The translations under genes were made by a program, and so were the position numbers. A stretch of 64,000 nucleotides of DNA from Spirochaetota bacterium (lineage in GTDB: Bacteria; Spirochaetota; UBA4802; UBA5550). Shown here one piece after another: positions 59,094 through 64,000 of this stretch. Positions within the stretch are counted from its first letter, which is position 1, and each line of letters starts with the position of its first letter. The notes below the pieces were generated by a model. That model ran no database searches, was not told the DNA's origin, and saw nothing but the letters and a program-made list of their open reading frames with translations. The stretch covers positions 1 to 64,000 of the forward strand of contig JAFGBT010000025.1 of NCBI GenBank assembly GCA_016933025.1, read 5' to 3'.

Positions 59094-61034
59094 ATGAGCA
59101 AGATTATTGGAATAGACCTGGGTACGACCAACTCCTGCGTGGCGGTGATGTCAGGAGGGGATCCGGTTGTCATACAGAACTCCGAGGGCCAGCGGACCAC
59201 GCCGTCGATTGTCGCCTTTACCGACAGGGGCGAGCGGCTCGTGGGACAGGTGGCCAAGAACCAGATCATCACCAACCCGACGAATACCATCCGCTCCATC
59301 AAGCGGTTCATGGGGAGGCGGTTCGACGAGGTCAAGGACGAGATCAAGATGGTCCCGTATCAGGTTGTCGGCGATGCGGGCGGGGTCAGAGTAAAAACGG
59401 CTGACGGTGAGTTTACTCCACAGGAGATCTCGGCGCGCACACTCCAGAAGATGAAGCAGACTGCGGAGGACTATCTGGGAGAGAAAATCACCCGGGCGGT
59501 CATTACTGTGCCGGCATACTTCAATGACGAGCAGCGCCAGGCGACCAAAGACGCCGGGCGGATAGCCGGGCTCGAGGTTGAGCGCATCATCAACGAGCCG
59601 ACTGCCGCGGCGCTCGCCTTCGGCATGGACAAGAAAGGGAAGAGGAACCAGAAGGTCGCAGTGTACGACCTGGGAGGTGGAACCTTCGATATATCCATTC
59701 TGGAGCTGGGGGACGGCGTGTTTGAGGTCAAGTCCACGAACGGGAACACCCACCTGGGCGGCGACGATTTCGATCAGCGCGTCATCCAGTGGCTGATTCA
59801 GGAATTCAAGAACCAGACCGGGATTGACGTGTCCGGCGACAAGATGGCGCTGCAGCGTCTCAAGGAGGCGGCGGAGAAGGCGAAGATCGAGCTGTCGAGC
59901 AAGTCGCAGACCGAGGTCAATATCCCCTTCCTGACGGCGGATAAAAACGGGCCGCGGCACATGCAGCTCGCCATGACCAGATCGAAGCTGGAACAGCTTA
60001 TCGGCGACCTGATCGAATCGACGAAGAGGCCCTGCGTGCAGGCGCTTGAAGACGCCGGGCTGACCGCCGGCGACATCGACGAGGTGCTGCTGGTGGGCGG
60101 ATCAACGAGGATCCCCGCGGTGCAGGAACTGGTTAAGGCCATATTCGGCAAAGAGCCGAACAGGAGCGTCAACCCCGACGAGGTCGTGGCCATGGGCGCG
60201 GCGATACAGGGCGGCGTTCTGGCAGGCGATGTCCATGACGTCCTTCTGCTTGACGTGACCCCGCTGTCGCTCGGCATTGAGACGCTGGGCGGCGTGATGA
60301 CCAGGCTCATCGAGCGAAATACCACGATACCGACGAAGAAGAGCCAGGTGTTTACTACTGCCGCGGATAACCAGCCGGCGGTATCGGTCCACGTGCTTCA
60401 GGGCGAGCGTGAGCTCGCGGCGCACAACAGGACCCTGGGGAGGTTCGAGCTCACGGGGATTGCCCCCGCGCCGCGCGGCGTTCCCCAGATAGAAGTCGCT
60501 TTTGACATCGACGCCAACGGCATCGTGCACGTGTCTGCCAAAGACATGGGTACCGGCCGCGAGCAGAAGATCCGGATCGAATCGTCCGGCGGGCTGAGCG
60601 AGGAGGAGATCAAGCGGATGGTGAATGACGCCGAATCGCACTCAGAAGAGGACCGGAAGGCCCGCGAGCTCATCGAGGCCAGGAACGAGGCGGACACGCT
60701 GGTGTACGCGGTCGAGAAGACTCTCAGGGAAAACGGCGACAAGGCAGACCCGGCCGAGAAAAGCCGGATCGAGTCGGAGATCGCGGCCCTGAAGCGAGCC
60801 ATGGAGGGGAGCGAGGCTGAAGCCATCAGATCGGCGAAGTCGAGGCTCGAGCAGGCGGCCGGTGAGTTCGGCAGCAGGCTCTACCAGCAGGCATCGCAGC
60901 AGCCTGGCCCGCAACCCGGACCCGATGCGTCGGGGCAGGACGGCGGTTCCTCGCATGGACCGGAGCAGAATTCCGGCGACAGGGTCTACGACGCGGAATA
61001 CGAGGTCGTGGACGACGAGCGCAAAGCCGGTTAA
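59094..61034 (+). CDS. dnaK: Chaperone DnaK (Hsp70)
   Basis: This 646-residue protein has an ATPase domain (1-385; [44 protein letters not shown]), the linker [10 protein letters not shown] and a substrate-binding domain with lid (390-610). The C-terminal tail is Gln/Gly/Pro-rich ([16 protein letters not shown]), ending [14 protein letters not shown], close to the usual EEVD/K region. AAAGGAGG lies seven bases before the ATG. No grpE or dnaJ is adjacent in this window, unlike many genomes. Confidence 0.97.
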   Translation: MSKIIGIDLGTTNSCVAVMSGGDPVVIQNSEGQRTTPSIVAFTDRGERLVGQVAKNQIITNPTNTIRSIKRFMGRRFDEVKDEIKMVPYQVVGDAGGVRVKTADGEFTPQEISARTLQKMKQTAEDYLGEKITRAVITVPAYFNDEQRQATKDAGRIAGLEVERIINEPTAAALAFGMDKKGKRNQKVAVYDLGGGTFDISILELGDGVFEVKSTNGNTHLGGDDFDQRVIQWLIQEFKNQTGIDVSGDKMALQRLKEAAEKAKIELSSKSQTEVNIPFLTADKNGPRHMQLAMTRSKLEQLIGDLIESTKRPCVQALEDAGLTAGDIDEVLLVGGSTRIPAVQELVKAIFGKEPNRSVNPDEVVAMGAAIQGGVLAGDVHDVLLLDVTPLSLGIETLGGVMTRLIERNTTIPTKKSQVFTTAADNQPAVSVHVLQGERELAAHNRTLGRFELTGIAPAPRGVPQIEVAFDIDANGIVHVSAKDMGTGREQKIRIESSGGLSEEEIKRMVNDAESHSEEDRKARELIEARNEADTLVYAVEKTLRENGDKADPAEKSRIESEIAALKRAMEGSEAEAIRSAKSRLEQAAGEFGSRLYQQASQQPGPQPGPDASGQDGGSSHGPEQNSGDRVYDAEYEVVDDERKAG

Positions 61035-61061
61035 CATAGATGTAGATGTCCCAGGAAGAAG

Positions 61062-61090
61062 GGCCCGCGGATCAGCCGCGGGCCTTTTTC
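61062..61090. terminator. Terminator for dnaK overlapping convergent gene end
   Basis: ggcccgcgg (61062-61070) pairs with ccgcgggcc (61076-61084), followed by tttttc. The stem contains the stop codon (61072-61074) and last codons of the convergent gntR-type gene, so both messages end in the same hairpin. Confidence 0.8.
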
Positions 61091-61875
61091 TTTTGTGATG
61101 ACTTTGCCTTCATTCCCTGCCGGATTTTTTTCCTGAACCGCGACAGGAGCTGACGGTATTCTTCGGCGCCAATGACCGCGTCCTCTATGGTTCCCGTGGA
61201 ATATTTCTGAAGCAGGGTAATTTTCGCAAGAACGTGCTCTTTTTTCTCCTGCCTGCTCAGGAAGCGCACGATGATCCGCAGCATCTTTTCCCTTACCGGC
61301 CGGGATGAATTATAGAGGAGCATGAGTATCATGTTATTCGCGATGCGCGCCATCATGTCCTGGTTTTCGATTTCATAGGCAACGATCTTTTCATCATTGT
61401 TGATATGTTCCAGCTCCTCTTCGAGAAGGTTCATCATGTTTTTCAGGTCGCGCGGCGAAAACTTTTTCGAGGCGAGGATAACCGTCTGGGGAAGAAACAT
61501 CTCCCAGAACTCCCAGACCTCATCCAGTAGGTATTCATCGAAAAGAGTGACGCCGCGTTCATCGCCCTTCCCGTGCATGATGAGCATCCTCAAAAAATCG
61601 AGGCCCGCGTTCTGCATGTAATCGTTCACGTATATTCCGTCGCCCTGGATGATCTCAAGGAGCTGCATGGCTTCGAGCTGTTTCAGGGCGACCCGGAGGG
61701 ACGTCCGGTCGATTTTCATTTCCAGCGCGAGTTGTTTTTCCGTGGGAAGCTTGGCCCCGGGCTTCAGAACGCCGGAAAATATTTTTGACATGAGGCCAGC
61801 GGCAACAATTTCATGGCGCTGCCGGATTTTCTTCTGCGGCCTCTTTTTTCCTCGGTCTGAACTGTTCTTCTTCAT
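61072..61875 (-). CDS. GntR/FadR-type transcriptional regulator
   Basis: This 267-residue protein has an N-terminal winged helix (about 18-85; MSKIFSGVLKPGAKLPTEKQ then LALEMKIDRTSLRVALKQLE) and a C-terminal all-helical FadR/FCD-like ligand domain (about 100-245). The N- and C-termini are lysine-rich. It is divergent from the TPP-dependent enzymes at 62072 and 63942 and likely controls them through the palindrome at 61921-61951. The start lacks a strong ribosome site. Confidence 0.9.
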   Translation of the reverse strand: MKKNSSDRGKKRPQKKIRQRHEIVAAGLMSKIFSGVLKPGAKLPTEKQLALEMKIDRTSLRVALKQLEAMQLLEIIQGDGIYVNDYMQNAGLDFLRMLIMHGKGDERGVTLFDEYLLDEVWEFWEMFLPQTVILASKKFSPRDLKNMMNLLEEELEHINNDEKIVAYEIENQDMMARIANNMILMLLYNSSRPVREKMLRIIVRFLSRQEKKEHVLAKITLLQKYSTGTIEDAVIGAEEYRQLLSRFRKKIRQGMKAKSSQKKKARG

Positions 61876-61892
61876 GCGCGTAAGTTTTTAAC

Positions 61893-61960
61893 TTGACAAA
61901 ATAATCACGGAATATAAATTGATTAAATCAATTAATAATATTGATTTAATCTTTTGTCAA
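61893..61960. promoter_or_regulatory. Divergent promoters with palindromic operator
   Basis: Minus promoter: TTGACA (complement of 61955-61960) and TATTAA (complement of 61932-61937) at 17 bp. Plus promoter: TTGACA (61893-61898) and TAAATT (61915-61920) at 16 bp. Between and over them lies gattaaatcaa (61921-61931) / ttgatttaatc (61941-61951), a perfect 11-bp inverted repeat with a 9-bp centre, probably the binding site of the GntR-type regulator, able to block both promoters. Confidence 0.7.
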
Positions 61961-62071
61961 CAGAAAAATACAGGGTTTGCGGTAAAAAATCGGCGTTCTG
62001 CCGGAACAAAAGCATATTTGAGAATTTTCAACGACCTTCCATCATCAATTGCCATTACGAAGGAGGCTCCT

Positions 62072-63931
62072 ATGAACAGACCCGTCCGCACAATAAAGAA
62101 AGCCAGAGCGTCAAAAGTCATGAGCGGAGCCGGGCTTCTCGTAAGAACGCTCGCCGACTGCGGCGTCGAGTTCATCTTCATGGAAGAACACCCGGATACC
62201 GAACCGGTCCGCGATGCCGCGCTGAGACAGCGGGGCCTGAAGGTGATCCATCCGGTGAGCGAAACAAGCTGTGTGCCCATGGCGGACGTCTGCTCCCGGT
62301 ACACCGGCAGGCCGGTCGTGGCCCTCACGGCCGGAGGGGGGCACTGCCTTAACCAGGTCATGGGCATGACTACAGCATGGGGAGATAAGTCGCCGGTCAT
62401 ATCAATCGGCATAGCGAGGAGCCGGGGTGCGGGAGCGTCGCCGGTGTTTGATCGCGAGCGCACCGATCCATGCGAAGTTTTTTCTTCCATATCCGTGTAT
62501 CATGAAACCGTGAGGGCTTGGAGCGACATGCGCGAAATCATCTGCCGCGGCGTGAGGGAGTCCCTTTCCGCAAAGGGGGGGACGGTACACATAGAGATTC
62601 CCATCGATATTATTGAATCGACCGGCTCACTATCCAGTGACGCCTCGCCCGGCGATACCGAATGTTTCGCGCAGGTGCAGGCTCCGGTTCGAGCCGAGGA
62701 GAAAAAGATTGATCAGGCGGTCGACCTTCTCCTCAGGGCGAAGCGGCCGATGATTTTTGCGGGCGGAGGCGCGGTAAGGGCAGGCGCCGCACAGCTGGTA
62801 AACGATTTGGCGAGGAAGGCTGGGATACCGATACTATCGAGCATGGGCGCTATGGATGTTGTCGATCCTGCAAATCCGATGTACGTCGGACCTTCGAGCT
62901 ATCTTGCCGGAGAGGCGTTCCATTACGCAATAGAGAAAGCCGATGTGGTCCTGGCAATAGGCGCCTGCTTCGGCGGACTTGACGGGTTCGGCCTGCCGCC
63001 CCTCTGGTCGGGTAAAATCAAGTTCATACAGGTCAACATTGACCCGACGTATATCGCGTTTAACCCCGGCGCGGAGATTGCCATTGTCGCCGACGCCCGC
63101 GAGACAGTGAATCAGCTGATGGAGCGGATTGAAGCAGTATCCTCCCGCCTTCCTGACTGGACCTCGTGGGTCTCTTCGATCAAGCGGAGGTACCACGGCC
63201 ATGTTGAGCGGGTCGCCTGCGAAGCGAAGAATCATAAGAGCAAGAACGGGAGGCTGCATCCGGCTGCCGCGGTGCTCGCGGTGCTCGACAGAATCGTGGC
63301 TTCCGATGCCCTGGTATGCGTCGATGGCGGGAACACCCCGCTCTGGGCCGGAATGTTTGCCAGCGTCAAGGGGCCCCGGCGTGTCTTCTTTCCAACCGGC
63401 ATGGCGACCCTGGGCGTGGGCATACCCATGGCCCTGGGACTCAAGACGGCGGCCGGGAACAGGCGGGTCATTCTCTTCACCGGGGACGGCTCGCTGCTCT
63501 ACAACATTCAGGAGCTGGAACTTATTAAGAGGTACAACCTGCCGATCATTATCGCGGTGAATAACGATTCAGCCTGGAACATGATACGGGCCGGCGAGAT
63601 CATGCTCCACCGGTGCGTCGGCACGGCGCTTCCGGAGCAGGACTACGCGGCGGTGGCGGAAAGTTACGGCATACCGGCCAGACGCATCTCATCTCTCGAT
63701 GAAATACCGGCCGCGCTGGACAAGGCGTTCTCCTCGAACGGGCCGATGCTCTTTGATATAGCGACCGACAATAACGTGTATCCGGATTCGCTCGCCAGTT
63801 TTATACGGGTGGAGTTCATGGGATCGCTTATGCCGCAGCCGCTCAAGAAGATGCTGAATTTTTACCAGAATGAAATTAAAATCGGCCGGAACGTTATTAA
63901 TATCATGAAATATTTAATGAAGACGATGTAA
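62072..63931 (+). CDS. Thiamine-pyrophosphate-dependent enzyme (acetolactate synthase-like)
   Basis: This 619-residue protein has the three-domain ALS/benzoylformate-decarboxylase fold: PYR domain (about 15-190; VSETSCVPMADVCSRYTGRP with the catalytic Glu), central domain (about 210-345; AKRPMIFAGGGAVRAGAAQL) and PP domain (about 390-580; GDGSLLYNIQELELIKRYN followed by NNDSAWNM, the Mg-TPP site). Whether it makes acetolactate or decarboxylates another 2-oxo acid is unclear. AAGGAGG lies six bases before the ATG at 62072; the frame to 61919 overlaps the operator and is not used. A second TPP-enzyme gene follows after 10 bp. Confidence 0.88.
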   Translation: MNRPVRTIKKARASKVMSGAGLLVRTLADCGVEFIFMEEHPDTEPVRDAALRQRGLKVIHPVSETSCVPMADVCSRYTGRPVVALTAGGGHCLNQVMGMTTAWGDKSPVISIGIARSRGAGASPVFDRERTDPCEVFSSISVYHETVRAWSDMREIICRGVRESLSAKGGTVHIEIPIDIIESTGSLSSDASPGDTECFAQVQAPVRAEEKKIDQAVDLLLRAKRPMIFAGGGAVRAGAAQLVNDLARKAGIPILSSMGAMDVVDPANPMYVGPSSYLAGEAFHYAIEKADVVLAIGACFGGLDGFGLPPLWSGKIKFIQVNIDPTYIAFNPGAEIAIVADARETVNQLMERIEAVSSRLPDWTSWVSSIKRRYHGHVERVACEAKNHKSKNGRLHPAAAVLAVLDRIVASDALVCVDGGNTPLWAGMFASVKGPRRVFFPTGMATLGVGIPMALGLKTAAGNRRVILFTGDGSLLYNIQELELIKRYNLPIIIAVNNDSAWNMIRAGEIMLHRCVGTALPEQDYAAVAESYGIPARRISSLDEIPAALDKAFSSNGPMLFDIATDNNVYPDSLASFIRVEFMGSLMPQPLKKMLNFYQNEIKIGRNVINIMKYLMKTM

Positions 63932-63941
63932 GGAGGAAGTC

Positions 63942-64000
63942 ATGGCGACATATCTCGGAGCTGACCTGATTGTTGAGACCCTTGTGCGCGAAGGAGTGCG
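63942..64000 (+). CDS. Second TPP-dependent enzyme, 5' end only
   Basis: The frame begins MATYLGADLIVETLVREGVR after AGGAGG and runs off the window. The 'GADLIVETLVREGV' start is the standard N-terminus of acetolactate-synthase-like proteins, so this is a probable co-transcribed partner or paralogue of the preceding gene. Only 19-20 residues are visible. Confidence 0.75.
   Translation, partial: MATYLGADLIVETLVREGV

Noticed and set aside
1-64000. CRISPR arrays, rRNA and tRNA genes
   Set aside because: No regularly spaced direct repeats of CRISPR type, no rRNA core sequences and no cloverleaf with a proper T-loop were recognised by eye.

Overview
The window looks like a chromosomal segment of a free-living, Gram-negative-type bacterium. 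It encodes several probable outer-membrane barrels, a TolC-type protein, and many exported or lipid-anchored proteins. A spirochaete (Spirochaetota, perhaps on the Leptospira side or a related uncultured lineage) is the best guess. The arguments are the abundance of 7TM-DISM and PAS proteins carrying SpoIIE-type phosphatase domains, relaxed L-F-C type lipoboxes, a giant Ser/Thr kinase-ATPase-histidine kinase fusion, and a large TPR protein built like the periplasmic flagellar collar protein FlcA. No rRNA or tRNA gene was seen, so the assignment is an inference.

Layout. Positions 1-3.9 kb are a small graveyard of mobile elements: an IS91-type transposase 3' end, an IS110-type transposase 5' remnant, and a dispersed 121-bp repeat present twice plus one degenerate copy. 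They surround a 7TM-DISM/SpoIIE phosphatase. From 4.0 to 7.1 kb lie a C_GCAxxG_C_C protein, a glycerophosphodiesterase, a phenylacetate-CoA ligase and a double ACT-domain protein. At 7.1-9.7 kb an ECF sigma factor is overlapped by a two-helix membrane protein and followed by an exported fibronectin-III protein. Thioredoxin, a STAS protein and an exported tandem CBM48-like protein follow. At 12.1-15.4 kb is the 1108-residue FlcA-like protein. A minus-strand trio (cytidylate-kinase-like, a possible propeller protein and an orphan LeuA regulatory domain) and phosphatidylserine decarboxylase come next. A plus-strand run then holds an exported YidD variant, two related TPR/membrane proteins and a GT39-like membrane glycosyltransferase. 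From 22.8 to 26.0 kb are mostly unrecognised spirochaete-like genes, one with a lone Lon N-terminal domain.

The middle part (26-35 kb) holds a receiver/histidine kinase, an ABC ATPase/permease pair, two tandem PlsC acyltransferases split by a phosphoribosyltransferase, a DUF362 ferredoxin protein, thioredoxin reductase and, directly after it, a redox protein whose second active site is read through an in-frame TGA. That TGA replaces the first cysteine of a CPYC motif, and a SECIS-like hairpin follows at the right distance. This is a strong selenocysteine candidate and the most notable item in the window.

The last part (35-64 kb) has a TetR/TolC pair, two more SpoIIE phosphatases, a porin with a phosphate-binding-like protein, a STAS-like protein, a TPR protein with eight 40-residue repeats, the 1976-residue hybrid kinase, SixA, a receiver-GGDEF protein, a permuted NlpC/P60-like protein, an HtrA protease, an Hsp20 under a perfect CIRCE element, DnaK, a GntR/FadR regulator and, divergently, a pair of TPP-dependent enzymes, the second cut by the window end.

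The main functional themes are partner-switching and phosphorelay signalling (three SpoIIE phosphatases, two STAS-type proteins, two histidine kinases, one diguanylate cyclase), thiol/selenol redox chemistry (thioredoxin, TrxB, selenoprotein), envelope biogenesis (PlsC, PSD, YidD, GT39, porin, TolC) and heat-shock proteostasis.
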